DNA of 64,000 nucleotides from Protea cynaroides (GCA_028583415.1 CM053271.1:88399534-88463533), one strand, 5' to 3'. Positions 36,601 through 48,985 are shown, numbered from the stretch's first letter. Notes: generated by a model from the letters alone, not told the origin. Numbers and translations: made by a program.

Positions 36601-38827
36601 TATCACATCCCAGTTTTGGACCAACCAGTGGTGTGATGAACCGTTATGAGAACCAACAGTTCAAACCAAGATCTCGTATAGGCTATGCCAACCATGTTAA
36701 ACCAAAACACATTCCATAATAATAATCAGAGTAAATAAATAAATAACAGAAGTCTTATTAATAATGAACTAAGAGTCTACAGTGATAATTAAATATTTAA
36801 CAAGTTATCTTCAAGTAACCAAAACATAATTTATACTGATTACAAGTATCGCAATACGAAAGTTAACCACTAAGCGTAAACATAGTTGAAACATTAGCTT
36901 GACGAGCCATATTCATCCTCCATAGCTTACACATCCATAGCTGCTGCATGTCCATATGTTGGCGTATTCATATAATCTTCAACCATAATACCTGTAACAT
37001 CAGAAACTAAAAAAAATTACGCGCGCGAGGGTCAAAACTCCAACTTGAGCTCAGTGAGTAAATAAAACAATGCAACAAACATATGCATGCATTCAATTCA
37101 TATCTTTGGTCTGGTTTATAAGTTTACAATGTGCTATAGAAAGGTTTGATGGCCCCCGCACCTCTATACACAAGTGTGTGAATCTTCCCAATGGATCAAA
37201 CACCATTGCCGTCCCACATGCACCCACCATGGAATAGAGATAAAGCTAAAGTGTCTGGATCAAACACCGCTAACACTTCCCCTGATGCCCTACCCATACC
37301 AACACGTAGGCCCCTATTGGCGAGGGCTTGCAAACTAGGCTCACAACTAACCAGTCCTAATGCCAAACAGTGTATCCAAGGCCTCACCCTAGCATCCCTC
37401 AATACGTCCATAGAGATAGAGCTAAGTCCCCCCGATAGAGTTAGAGACCACACGGTCCGAGACCACCTCCCTTGATGCCCTTTGACGTAATAATTCTGCT
37501 AAGGTAATGACGATATGACGATGTTAGTGGGAAAAACTTGAGTAAAGATAGAGCTAGAGTCTGGTGACGAGGTCAAAGACCACCATGCCACAGCCTCCCC
37601 TTGATGCTCTACTCGCATCCAACACACCAACTACACACATACATTCACATGCCTATTCCTAGCATCATCATTATCATCATCATGTTATAAATAAACAGAA
37701 TTAAATATGTATGAACAGTAATATCAAGAATATTGGATGACATGTGAGATGCACATTACAAGCATACAAGCATAGAATCAATCATGGCATTGGACTCAAT
37801 AAAGTAGACAGTTTATTATTATCCAATTAGTTTAGGTCTTGTTCCCTCACCTTTGATCGATGTTTGTTCCTCTCCAAAGCTTTGGAAGTCACTTTGAATC
37901 TATTAAGAACTTAAACAATTAATGTATTCAAGTTAGGGTTCAAGTTTACCAAGTTACAGTAGTAAAAAACCTTGTTTGGTCTCAAAATATGCTTGCTATT
38001 ATCGTGTGGTCTAACCCTGTGGTCGCAATACATAAGACCACACACTGTGTGGTCGAACCCTGTGATCGCATTTTATGCGACCACACCATGCGACCACACC
38101 TTTCCTGGGAACTTCCCGAATAGCTGTGGTTGACCCTCTGGTCACCCTGTGGTCGACCACAGGCTGCGACCACATGATGTTTGGTCAATTTTTCATCTCC
38201 ATCTGAATTCTTCCTGAGTCGATTCCACAGCTCATCACTTGGGTTCATCTTATGGTTATCCTATGACCATTATCTACAGTTTCTCATTATCAATTATTCC
38301 TAACTTATTTTCTCATGGTTTTTCTTAGAAATTCCATAACCGAAATCATTATATTAGATTTAACACATCAACTTGAAAAGAACCTATTCTATCTAATCTA
38401 CCCCATAGAGTCAAGTCCATACCTTAAGCTTGCTGTAGAGAGATAGAACTTTTATCTACAAAACCTTTTTCTCCAAGCTTCTTATCCAAATCTCCTTCCT
38501 CCCCTTCTCTTCCTTTTTCTTTCTCTCTTAGGTTTAGGGTTTCAATTTGAGTTCTAAAAGGGTGAGAGAGGCTAAGGAACATCCCTTATATAGAGAAAAA
38601 CCTCCATATAGAGTCCCACTTTTATTAGGAAAGAGTCCCCCCCTTAAATTAGGAAAGTTTTCTAAACACGGAGTCTGTTCAATATCGTGTGGTCACACGT
38701 GGGGTCGCAGAATCCATCGACCACACGTCCAAAATATGCGATTACACGTTGTGTGGTCTCGTATGTGTGGTCTCATGTGCGACCACACGTATTGACCACA
38801 CCCCTCAAAAATGCCACCACACGTCAA
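36601..38827 (-). repeat. Chromovirus LTR, copy 5 (5' LTR, outer end truncated)
   Basis: It is nearly identical to copy 2 over about 2.2 kb and carries the same three AGAGATAGAGCTA copies (near 37230, 37410, 37550), TATA box (38584-38592) and GGTCG zones (about 38000-38180 and 38690-38825). Similarity to copy 2 stops at about 38827, where unrelated gypsy-type sequence begins. The LTR start TGTAAGACCC is missing. Confidence 0.8.
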
Positions 38828-39519
38828 AAAATGCCATCTCGAATGGTCGGCTTCATCTGACGGTGGTCATTAAATTCACTTATCTCGAGAATCGATGCCA
38901 TAAACCGTCCTCAGAGCCATTATGACAACTAACATCAGCTTGTTACGTCGTGCCCAGCGCGACAGTCATCCCGCCACTACTGTAGCACCACGAGTTTGGA
39001 AGATGGACGGTTGTGTTTCAAACCTCGCGCCTATAAGTATACTCCACCCATTTTCATTCAATCATTTGGACGAATTGAGGTCAGAGTCTTTGTTGCCCGC
39101 TTGGAGGTCCTTCTAGTCTTCAAGTCATTCACGTGTCTCCTCCACCTTTCTTTAAATCAGTAAGTTTTCCTTCTCTTGTCGTTCCTTCTCTTCCATTTTT
39201 CTTTTCTTTTACACATTTGCTAGTTCATCTTCCTCCAATAGTGTCAAACCACTAGGAAAAGTGAGAGAGAGAGAACCCATGGCCCAGTACCAGACTTCCA
39301 CTTCAGAGAGGTCTTTTGATTCACTCGACGAGTTGTCAGCCACCCAGTAGAATGAGGAAAGCCAGGGACTCTGTCAGTCTGGAGTTTGACTCCGAAGCTA
39401 TCGAGTCGGAGGACTCTGGTAAGGTGGCTAGTGTCCCCAAAACTCCGAAAGTCATCCCTTTGGCTTCCGGGCTTGCCTCTGAGGAAGAGCTTGAGGAAAG
39501 CTCTTTTGAGGGTCATATC
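38828..39519 (+). mobile_element. Gypsy-type leader and gag-start fragment
   Basis: It contains a TATA-like 'tataagtata' (near 39032), a C/T-rich leader, and an open frame starting M-A-Q-Y-Q-T-S-T-S-E-R-S at 39279. After a stop and frameshift it continues as an acidic Ser/Glu-rich stretch to 39531. The layout resembles the promoter-leader-gag start of Tat/Ogre gypsy elements. No zinc knuckle or pol follows. Confidence 0.4.
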
Positions 39520-39744
39520 TTCTTCATTTGACATCAGAATTGAGCAATTCTGTTCTCATTTTGAAGGTATTTCCGAGACCTACGCATCAATGTATGTTGC
39601 AGCCCATGACCTTGCTATGGGGCCCATCAAAAACCACCTCAAAGTTGCAGCTAAAAATCTAAACTTTCACTTACCTTTCTTCCTTCGTTGTCCACACACC
39701 AGTAGGACTTTGTTCAGCTAGGATGGTAAAAATGGGGTGCTTAC
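39520..39744 (+). repeat. Truncated copy of the long LTR's 3' end
   Basis: It aligns with 29113-29322 and ends in an intact GGGGTGCTTACA. The rest of the roughly 5-kb LTR is absent on its left. Confidence 0.75.
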
Positions 39745-40201
39745 AATAGCCTGTTGAAGTAGTACCAGCCCAACCTCTTTGTCTCCTCGGTGATGGGCTT
39801 AGCTTCATTCAAGAGGTATAGATACCTGAACAAGTCCACACTTGACATCTTCTTCAGATGTTGGAAGAAGACGGCGAAGGTCAAAATCATGGACTACGAA
39901 TTGGTATGGAGTTGAGCTAGGGCCACGCTGTAATACCATAGAATCTTGACAGCCTCTAGAGGAATCAAAAGCTTGAACCCTGACGGGAAGAACTCAGTGT
40001 ACAAGCACACCTCTGTCTTATGGGGCTGACAAGCAGACTCGCCCTTGGAAGGGATCCTAGTGTAGTAATAGTTGGCAAGGTAATATTCCATTAGGACCTC
40101 CTCGAGCGTCGCCTCCTTTAGTCTACATTTTACTCCGACAGCCTCAACTTCAGTAGGAGAGGGAATCGTGTTCTCCATAGTTTTCCCCAGAAGGGCAGGG
40201 G
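39745..40201 (-). pseudogene. Tat/Ogre-type gag fragment (plant 'transposase_28'-like domain)
   Basis: The minus-strand frame from 40178 reads an acidic start, then C-L-Y-T-E-F-F-P-S-G-F-K-L, then V-A-L-A-Q-L-H-T-N-S. This is the signature of the domain found in gag regions of Tat-like plant gypsy elements. A stop ends the frame at 39894, and the homology continues out of frame toward 39760. Ignoring the solo LTR at 40202-42450, the frame extends upstream to an ATG at 42465-42463. Confidence 0.5.
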
Positions 40202-42450
40202 TGTAAGACCCGTATCGAACTAACCGATCTTACCACCTTGTACCAGGCCTACCTATCATGGTCGAGCCAAGTGGACCAAGTGCGTGAAGAAAATCACAAG
40301 ACCAGGTATGAGCCTAACCTAAAAACAGTAAATGTGAGGGGTCGCATGCCTAAACAGGTAGGGTCGACCCCACCTCAATAGAAGTCTAACCCATGACTTT
40401 CTAGCCGTAGGGTCGCATGACTAGAAAAATGTAGGGTCGACGGATTCTGCGACCCTACGTCCAACCCTACGATGACAGACATAAACCGTAAATTAGGAAA
40501 CTTTCCTAATTCCAAGGGGTTCTTTCCTAACTCGATGGGACTTATTTTGGAGGGTTTTTCTTTATAAATAGGACGTCCCTTAGCCTCTTTCACTCCTTTT
40601 AGAACCCTAATTGAAAGTGAGAGAAAGAGAAAGAGAAGGAAAAGAAGAAGAGAAGAAAAATTGAAGAAAAGACTAAGGAAGAGGAGGAGGTTCAGAGAAA
40701 CCTCTAAATATCAGCCAACCTCAAGTATGAATCTAATTTCCTTCATAAATTAAGAGTCCAGAATAGATTATGAAGAAGATAGGATTAAGAGAAACCCAAA
40801 TCATCCATCCATGGATGAGTTCCAAAGGAATCCATGGAAGTAATCATCATAGGCAATGGAAAGTATGTAAAAATCATAGTTATGAGCCATAAAACAATCT
40901 TAGAATGGACCTACGAGACCACATGATCGATCACATGCCCTCGAGAAGTCCTAGGGAGAGTGTGGTCTCACGTAGGGTCGAATGGTATCCGACCCCACGT
41001 CCGACCCTACACCCTAGGGTCGCAGAAAACTACTACCCTAGGTGCTACCTTACCTGCAACCCTACGATTTAGGTTAGTCTAAATTTATTGGAATTAATTC
41101 TAATTAAAATCTATCGACTTATTAGGCCTTTCTACTGATTTAAAAGTGATTCATAAAGCTTGAACGAGGATCTACGCTCAATCAAAGGTGAGAGAACAAG
41201 ACATAAACTAATTGGCTAATAATAAACTGTTTTCGTTTATTGAGTCCAATACTATGAATGATTTTATGCTTGTATGATTGTAATGTGCATATCACATGTC
41301 ATCCACTATTCTTGTTACTATTGTTCATGCATATTTAATTTCGTTTATTATAACATGATGATGATGATGATGATGATGATGCTAAGAATAGGCATGTGAA
41401 TGTATGTGTGTGGTTAGTGTACTTGATGGGAGTGGAGCATCAGGGGGAGGACGTGACACTGTGGTTCATCCTGGTCACCAGACTCTAGCTCTATCTCTAC
41501 TCAAGTCTTGTCCACTAGCAACGTTGTATCGCCATTACCTTAGCAGAACTATTACGTCGTAGAGCATCAGTAGAGGTGGTCACCACCTCGGACCGTGTAG
41601 TCTCTGACTCTGCCGGGGGGCCTTAGCTCTATCTCTATGGACGTATTGAGGGATGCTGGGGTGAGGCCTTGGATACACTGTTTGACATTAGGATTGGTTA
41701 GTTGCGAGCCCAGTTTGCAAGCCCTAGCCAACAGGGGCTTACGTATTGGTATGCGTAGAGCATCAGGGGAAGTGTGATGCGGTGCGATCCTAAGCACTTT
41801 AGCTCTATCTCTATTCCATGGTGGATGCATGTGGGGGTGGCAATGGTGTTTGATCCATTGGGTGGGTCCACACATTCTTGTATAGAGGTGCGACGGCCAC
41901 CTATCCTTTCTATTACACATTGCAAACTTATGAACCAGACCAAAATATGAATTGAATGCATGCATATATTTGTTGCATTATTTTGTTTGCTCACTGAGCC
42001 GTGATGTGTGCTCACTCTTTCGACGTCGAATGTTTTTAGTTGATGATGCAGGTACTACTGTAGAGGATTATATCAATGCTCCTATGTACGGACATCTTTG
42101 CGGCGATGGACGCTGAAGTTATGATGAAGTCGCATGATTCGTCATGTGAATGCAACTCATGCGTTTTTTATTAGATTTGTTTAGATTATACGGAAAATGT
42201 AATTGATTATTTTATTTACTTGTGTCTTAGTCAATGAAAGATAATTGGATATTTTATTTATATAATCACTCTTAGAATTCTCAGTTCATTTAATAAATAA
42301 GACTTCCGCTATTGTTATTAACTCTGATTATGGTTGTGGATGTGTATGGTTTAAGCAAACGGACACAGCCTATTTGAGATCCTGGTTGAACCAATGGTTT
42401 ATTAGCGATTCATCACACCGTTTCGAATAGTGTGGAATTGGGGTGTGACA
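40202..42450 (+). repeat. Chromovirus solo LTR, copy 4, with TSD AGGGG
   Basis: It starts TGTAAGACCCGTATC and ends GGGGTGTGACA. The 5-mers AGGGG at 40197-40201 and 42451-42455 are identical. The TATA box is at 40563-40570. GGTCG zones lie at about 40340-40470 and 40915-41060. The three TAGCTCTATCTCTA copies are near 41487, 41625 and 41800, and there is an ATG microsatellite near 41355. It is the most complete solo LTR in the window. Confidence 0.88.
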
Positions 42451-42455
42451 AGGGG

Positions 42456-43265
42456 CATTTGCCATCGAAATCGAAGAGGGTAGAATCTTTTTTGACAGTC
42501 TCTCTTTCCCAGCGAAGGAAAAAAATACTAATTACATTGGTTCTGGGTTCAACTGCGCAGGACAATACCCCTTATAGCTGTCTTTCGTCCCCCACTATAG
42601 GAAGAACCCTAGCTATGGTAGCTTTTGGTTTATCTGACATCAACAGCAATGGCGCATTGAATCTCGACAATACCTGGGTAGTTGAGAAGTCCCACGTGGT
42701 GTACTCCTCTAGAGACCAGCCAAAGACAAGTTTAGGCTCTGGGGGCACCATCCCGAGGGGATTGAACATGCTAGACATGGTCAACTCTAAAGGGAAAAAC
42801 AAAATGCAAATGAAGAAAGAAACAGAGTTTAGAACTTACTGTGGGAGAAGTTGCAGAGAAGCGGCAAACATTGACAAAGAAGACGAAGAAGGAGAAATCC
42901 TTTGCTTGGGGCACTCAAGAATTTCGGAGAATGAAAAAGTGTTAATCAGCTTCGTTAATGGAGTTTTATAACCATGCCTCAGTGGATTCAAAACATTTGG
43001 AGTTTGAAGATCATCATTACAGGGGATGTCGAATCCAATTCCACTGTCGCAACCGTCAGGGAAGACAAGACACCTTTGCTCGCTGATTAGGCAAAATCCC
43101 TCCCTGCATTTACTGCTCCCTCCTCGCATTGAATGCAATGCTTTGAAAGGTGGAGACAAATCTATTCACTGATGACATTTCCGTATAGGAGCGAAGATCG
43201 TGGCCTGATGCAGGCGGCTTTGTCGATGCGCGGCATCTTCTTAGAGGTTGGCGCTTCAAATCCGC
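42456..43265. other. Mosaic DNA upstream of a gag fragment, no intact gene
   Basis: On the minus strand this is the start and leader of the gag fragment at 39745-40201. A 179-codon plus-strand frame (42432-42971) and minus-strand frames (42572-42802, 42836-43159) have no recognisable domain. Codon texture is retrotransposon- or organelle-like; GC is higher than in the flanks. Confidence 0.4.
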
Positions 43266-43269
43266 CAGG

Positions 43270-44225
43270 ATGGATCCCTTGAAGTCTCTATTTGAAAAAC
43301 CTGCATTGACTGGAAGGACTGCTAGGTGGCAATTCCTTTTTTCTGAATTGGATATCACCTACCCAGAAGTCAATCAAGGGGCAAGCAGTGGCCGATCACC
43401 TGGCTTCGCACCCATTGCCGGATTACGAGCCGCTCAGAACTTATTTTCCCGATGAAGAGATCTTGTTTGCCACGGAAGAAGAAGGGCCTATGTCTGATGA
43501 ATGGACGATCCCTTTTGATGGCGCTATGAATGAAGACGGAAGCGGTGTAGGAGTTGTGCTTATATCGCCAGAGATGACCAGGATCCCATTGGCCTTCAAG
43601 TGGAGTTTCCCATGTGCGTACGAACAATGTCGCTGAATACGAAGCTTGCATTGCTGGCCTGAGAGCAGCCCAGGAGCTATCAGGAAAGCGTTTTCAAGTA
43701 ATTGGAGATTCATTCTTGGTAATAAGCCTTAGGAGCGGGCAGGGCAAATGGAGATTGGAGAACGAAAGAAAAAAAAGCTTCTACCATGAGTACTTAGAAA
43801 AGCTCATGGACCAGTTCGAAGAAAGAAAGTTTGACTATCTCCCGAGGGCGCTGAGCTGAAACCAATTGTGATTGAACAAAAAAATGAACCCGCATACTGT
43901 TATCAGATTGAAAGAGAGCCACAGTCCAATAGGCTCCCCTGGTACACGGACATCATGAAGTACTTAGAGGATCGCGCATTCCCTGAGTACGCAACAGCTA
44001 ATGCCCGACGTACCATCCGGAGGTTAGCTACGCAGTTTTGAGTATGTAGGGGAATTCTATTTGAAACAAGAAATCTGACAACAATGTCTTACTGAGGTGT
44101 CTTCATGAGTCTGAAGCCCAGAAAGTTATGAAAGAAATCCATGATTTCATTTTCGGAGCGCATGTCAGTGGGCTAATGATGGTCAAAAAGATTCTACAGC
44201 AAGGATCTTACTGATCAACGATGGA
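43270..44225 (+). pseudogene. Tat-lineage gypsy pol fragment: RNase H and integrase zinc finger
   Basis: Order on the plus strand: end of the first RNase H (D-P-L-K-S-L-F-E-K-P-A-L-T-G-R, then A-V-A-D-H-L-A-S-H-P after a frameshift); second, archaeal-type RNase H (F-D-G-A-M-N-E-D-G-S-G-V-G, T-N-N-V-A-E-Y-E-A-C-I-A-G-L-R); and the integrase zinc-binding block (G-I-L-F-E, C-L-H-type residues, T-D-C-C-Q-Y-V-Q). At least three frameshifts and several stops break it. The second RNase H is a marker of the Tat lineage. Such fragments also occur inside plant mitochondrial genomes. Confidence 0.65.
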
Positions 44226-45559
44226 GACTGATTGCTGCCAATATGTGCAAAGGTGAGGAGTGAAAGCCACTCAATTGCTTGTTAAATTGAGGAGCGGAAG
44301 CCATCACCCTTCCCACATAGAGGGATACTCGACCCTGAAGACAGGGGTTTTGATTCTATTCGATTGAAACCACCATGGGAGCTTCATATGACCATATCAA
44401 AAGAAAAGTCTCTGATCTAGCGAAACATTCACTAGTATACAACTCAGTCCTGCTATTACTATAGCAAGGCAAGCTATTTTCTATTATTCTCTCTAACCCT
44501 CTAACTAGCCCAATGGACAAGGCTTGTTTTTTAATTATTGACTTGCTCTCGCCGCCCCCTGGTCGCCTTGTTATTTCCAATGAAAAAGCAGTATGGTGCA
44601 TTGAATGCCCCGTATTTCACTTTAGAGGTTTCACTATCAGCTTTGCAAAGAAACGAGTATCACCAGGAAGTCAGAACGAGCAAGTTCTCAAGTTTGAGAA
44701 CACTTCTGTCAAAGGCCACGCGAATCAACACTTTTCTTCGCGTTACCGCGGCTCTTTGAATCACCTAAACGCTTTTGGGCGACCCACTCCTGTTCTAGGC
44801 GAACCAGTCGTCCTTTTGTTTCGTATCCGGGGCTTTCAGTTTAAGAGCCAGCAGCTCTTTCTTTAACTTGGCGAGCAGCATTCATTCCCACCTGTGGCTT
44901 GCTACCAATTCAATGAAAGCTCGCTCCGTGGGACTAGGATGGAAGGGCAGTGGCTTGACCCGAGGAGATGAAGGTCTTGTTCCAGTGAATACAACCTCTT
45001 CTTTGTGACTGCTCTGCGGGCTTGACTTCTTCAGCTGGCTTGCCTTCCAGAGTCTAAAAGGCTTGCTCCTTCCTAACCTAACAAGAGTGAAAAAGAAAGG
45101 AAACAAGGCGAAGAAAGGCGATGAAGATCATGTGCCTGTGCCGATTCATCCCAAACCTATTACCAGTACCAGCTGACTCGCTTTCTTTCTTTTTCTTCTT
45201 CTAATACATAAATAGGAGATAGAGAATGGAAGAGACAGAGGTGGAGGTTATAAGTTAGGGTTCGGTAAGGGGTGATTATGCCTTTGCTTGTGTGCCCACG
45301 GGCTTTCCTAGTGCAACCATCCTCTCTATTGAAAACAAGAGCATAGAAGTAGCTGAAAGGCAGGTGACTTGCGTGCTAGCGTGACTGCTTATGTGCTTTC
45401 CCTCCTCTCCGTCTTTAACCAACTCCCCTTTCATCTAGTCTAGTGCTTGAGTCATTCATTCCCGCGCCTGTACGTATAGATAATTTATTTTTTTTCTTAT
45501 ATTTCATAGCCGGGATGGAAAAAATGCACCTTTTTTTACCTACGGGTGACCGAATGGCT

Positions 45560-46015
45560 CGTAAACTATATGTAAATGCTTGGAAGGGCCGTCTTCTTTC
45601 TTTTCCGGGTAGTGAGATCAATACCCTCTGGTATCTCAATCATGGAGGCGAGTGTGGCTTTAGCATCCGCGAAGTTCTTTTTGGTCCTGGACATGTAGGC
45701 AAAGGTAATCCTCTTGAACTTCTTGGCGAGTGCTTCAAAATATCCATGGTAGGGGAGGAACTTGGCATCTTGAATCTCCCACTTACCGATGGTCTGGCTT
45801 ATGACCAGTGAAGAATCTCCAAACACATCTAGCTCTTCAATACCCATGTAAACTGCCGCTTGAAGTCCGGTAACACATGGCTCGTATTCTGTTATTCGAA
45901 CAGTCGAACTTCAGCTTCACTGCAATGGGGATTGAGCACCAGGGGGTGAGACCAGAACTGCCCCTACTCCGCAACCCTTCCTTCTGATTTGATGCACCGT
46001 CGAAAAACATCTTCC
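45560..46015 (-). pseudogene. Second Tat-type RNase H fragment
   Basis: On the minus strand: G-W-K-M-F-F-D-G-A-S-N-Q-K, a frameshift, then V-F-G-D-S-S-L-V-I-S-Q-T-I-G-K-W, L-P-Y-H-G-Y-F-E-A-L and a tail A-T-L-A-S-M. This is the archaeal-type RNase H of Tat gypsy elements, opposite in direction to the one at 43440. RT and integrase are absent. Confidence 0.6.
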
Positions 46016-46490
46016 AGCCGGCTGATTCTAAACACAAATAAAAAAAACTTTTTACAAAACGTTAAACCATTCGATCTATCCTGTAAGTCTACGTGTAATA
46101 GGAGTGAGTGAGGCTGGTCGTAGATCAGAACGGAGTTCTATTCTAGCTTTTATACTTTCTTTATTATAGGATAATAAAAGCACTTGGACTACCCCGCGAA
46201 CACCATAGCTATTCTCCTGAATTGGTTTGGGCCACCTCCCTTCTGATTCGTTCCGAGCTTAAGGCTGCTTTATTCATGATATTCCCAATGATTGGTGGAC
46301 CAACCAGTCGCTCTATTGCTATCACATACCTGCCCTCTTGGCTGAACCCATAGAAAATCCATAGTATTGACCACCCCCATTTCATAGATATAGTTTAAGG
46401 CTTTATTACTACCGTCAGTAGGAATGCTATTACCTATACTCCTCCGGGTATCTGAAAGAATCAGAAAGCTTTCTTTTGACCGGAATAATG

Positions 46491-46964
46491 CTAGTTAGTG
46501 TCAAAGGCATTTTTCTTTCGCATTTTTGCCTGTAACTTCAGGTTACGGATAGAATATAGCTCCTTGAAAGCACGAATCGAGCCTTGTAGCCTAACCCATA
46601 TAAATAGATAGGCCGGTAGGAATACGAAAACTATTAAAAAAAAAAAAGGGAATCGGGGGTTGTCTAAGCTTGATGATTGGAGAGGCATTGCCGGATCCTC
46701 CTTTCCGCGAAACGTAAGTCGCGGATGCAAGGATTGTAGCTGGATGAGCTCTTGACAGGAGTTGGGCCTTACTCGAAGATCAACTGCTATCAGTATCAAA
46801 TACGAGATAGTGCATTTAATATAACTCACTAAGCATACAATTATAATGGGTTGACTGGGGTTCGGTACAGGCTGCATAGGGCGGGAGTAACGATCCATGT
46901 GAGATGAGATTTGAACTCCATCTGGTAATCGCCGAAGCCTTTCTCCCCTCCCCCTCAGTATCAA
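46491..46964 (-). other. 157-codon ORF, unidentified, with two hydrophobic segments
   Basis: The frame has a basic start (R-G-R-G-E-R-L-R-R-L), a hydrophobic segment at about residues 39-62 (I-I-I-V-C-L-V-S-Y and I-L-I-A-V), a second at about 107-124 (F-F-F-L-I-V-F-V-F-L-P-A-Y-L-F-I-W) and a basic tail. It could be a membrane-protein ORF of mitochondrial type or chance. I recognise no family. It lies in the organelle-like block. Confidence 0.3.
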
Positions 46965-48343
46965 TACTAGGAGTCGGTATGGTATGTAAGCTGTTCAGAG
47001 AAGCTACCTCTTTAGCGCAAAGGGATACCCATAGTATCTCTTTCTCGACTAAGGATACTACCGTCAGTCTTTGTTTATAGCTACTAATAAAACCTACTTT
47101 CCTTTCATTTTTGGGCCTACTGGCGTATGGGCATCCCTTATAGGCTCATAAGAGATATTACTTGGGCGGATGGGTAAACAGAGGCGATTTACCGACACCT
47201 CTGTTAAGGGAGAAACTTTATTATGTAGATACATCAGAAGAATCCGAGCGCTTGCTAGTAGTTTAATTGGCACGTTTTAGACGTCAGAACAAGAAATCTC
47301 GTGATTGAGGGTTGGTCTTTCTCTCGAAAAAAGGCAATGCATAGCCAATGAAAACTAAACTAGGATCATAAGAAAAGTCTAATGACTGGGGATCACTTGA
47401 CTCCTCATCTCTCTCTTTCTCCACCGAAAGAAAGCCTAGTCACAGGAGCTGAAACAATAGAATTTCCCGAGGCTATCCCAGTTCCAGTTTCGCTAACACG
47501 AGGAAAGTCTGTCTTTTTGGCATAAATCTGTCTTCTTCTTTAAACCCGGAAACTCTTCCTTATAGTCTACCTACGCAACTCTTTTGAAGTGAAGCAGGCT
47601 TCAAAGCTTTAAGGGCTAGGCTTGCTGCTGGGGTTTCATTTCAAATATTAAAGAGCTCGGCCTTTACCTACCTAAATAAATTCCCTTGCGCCTAGGTCTG
47701 GGATCGATCCTTTCTCTTCCTCTGGTCTAGTTAGTGACTTCGCTTCCCGCCCTTAATTAAGAGTTCGGGCTTTTTTAGCCAGGCCTTTGAAACCAAGGAA
47801 AACAGTCATCAAGCCAGAGCTAGTCTAACAACTACCGATTCTGCTCACCCTGGGGGCACTGAACCTACCTTAACCTAGGAAAGTGACTTCGATAGGCCTC
47901 CTTCTCTCTCTTGGCCATCGCCTCTTTTCTAGTGGCAGATCCTTCTCGCTGGAAAGCCGCCTATTGCTACTCTAGGGCGAGTGGATCTCATCTCCGATGA
48001 AAGCAATCAGATAGAAGTCGGAGCGGAGAACTGCACTGATGCTTCTGTTGGGAACTCGACGATCACAGGTAATGGTATCTAATTTGACTCATTCTGAAGA
48101 TACTCAAGGAACCCTACTCTCTAAGGGGCTTACTCTCTTCTGGTAAGTTTCATACTGATTGCTCTGTTACTGACTTGATCGTCAAAGTGGACACCGGACG
48201 CCACTGTCCGGCTCCGATAACCTTCATCTTTCTTGCAAGTGGAGGGAGATGTTAGCTAGCCCAGTTTCAATAGCAACACTCATGATATTGTGTTTGATAC
48301 TCAAACGATACGTCTCAAACAATACATCATAAGTTTTAAAATA

Positions 48344-48430
48344 GGGAAAATATTTGTCATTACCCCCTGTAGTATGTCTTAATCTCACCCACCTACCTTT
48401 CTTTGCGATAAGATCCCTAACACTCCCTAA
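48344..48430 (+). repeat. Left terminal inverted repeat of the MULE-like element
   Basis: It is paired with 56300-56385 in inverse orientation. Identity over the first 85 bp is roughly three quarters by eye. Confidence 0.65.
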
Positions 48431-48539
48431 GGACACCCAAATGTAGTTTAGACTCAAGAATAATTAAAATGACTTTTTTACCCTAAATTATATTCACTTT
48501 CATATTTATATTTTCTTTTTGGGATTTTTTTATTTTCCT

Positions 48540-48985
48540 TAAAGCCGATATGTCCCAAGCTGGGAGTTTCACCGGAATTTGTCAACCCCAACTATGGAAA
48601 ATGGTATAGCTCCTTCCTCAGATTCTCTGGCGGCGGCACCGGGGGCAACGTCGATCCACCGAGAGATGCCGCAATCTGAGCAAATACGGCTACGGCATCA
48701 AAATCATGGTCGTATACCTGATCGCCACAAGCACAGCAGAAGAGCTAGGTGCGGTCAACATCGACGACAATCTCATGACCTGGTGTTATCAACTCGGCAT
48801 GAATGGCCGCATGAGAAGATGCGATGTGCCAAATCGCATCTTTCTCGATCAATTCCTCTTTTGTTCCTTCTGTTCTTATCTACATAACATTCCCATCTTC
48901 AGCCTGCCCCTTAATGTCATTCTTCCCGAATCCTACTCCAACAGAATCATCAAATTCGATCAAATCAAACAATTAGCAAAATAAA
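48540..48985. other. Captured or unassigned sequence inside the MULE-like element
   Basis: Higher GC than surroundings, with a plus-strand frame at 48706-48984 (Y-L-I-A-T-S-T-A-E-E-L-G-A-V) and overlapping frames. It looks like a coding fragment but I cannot place it in a family. A splice donor of the neighbouring heat-shock fragment faces it on the minus strand. Confidence 0.3.

Larger units (their letters stand above)
20979..38827 (-). mobile_element. Tekay-like chromovirus (Ty3/gypsy), degenerate, with nested insertions
   Basis: One minus-strand element: 5' LTR 38827-36601 (outer end truncated), a PBS complementary to tRNA-Met at 36597-36586, protein-coding remnants from 31447 down to 23412 (RT, RNase H, integrase, chromodomain), and 3' LTR 23411-20979. 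Inside it lie two solo LTRs (24328-29322 and 33725-35548) and a 500-N gap. The carboxy-terminal chromodomain and the tRNA-Met PBS fit the Tekay/Del clade. With insertions and gap removed, the element would be about 10.5 kb. Confidence 0.75.
44226..48226. other. Probable mitochondrial-type insertion (NUMT)
   Basis: About 4 kb of moderate-GC DNA rich in phrases such as CTTTCTTT and GAAAGAAAG, with many purine and pyrimidine blocks and no satellite or LTR ends. This texture is typical of plant mitochondrial intergenic DNA, which also carries Tat-type gypsy fragments like those at 43270 and 45560. I could not identify a conserved mitochondrial gene or tRNA in it, so the origin is inferred from composition and from those fragments. 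Confidence 0.45.

Noticed and set aside
45443..45811. 122-codon plus-strand ORF
   Set aside because: It is the opposite strand of the Tat RNase H fragment at 45560-46015.
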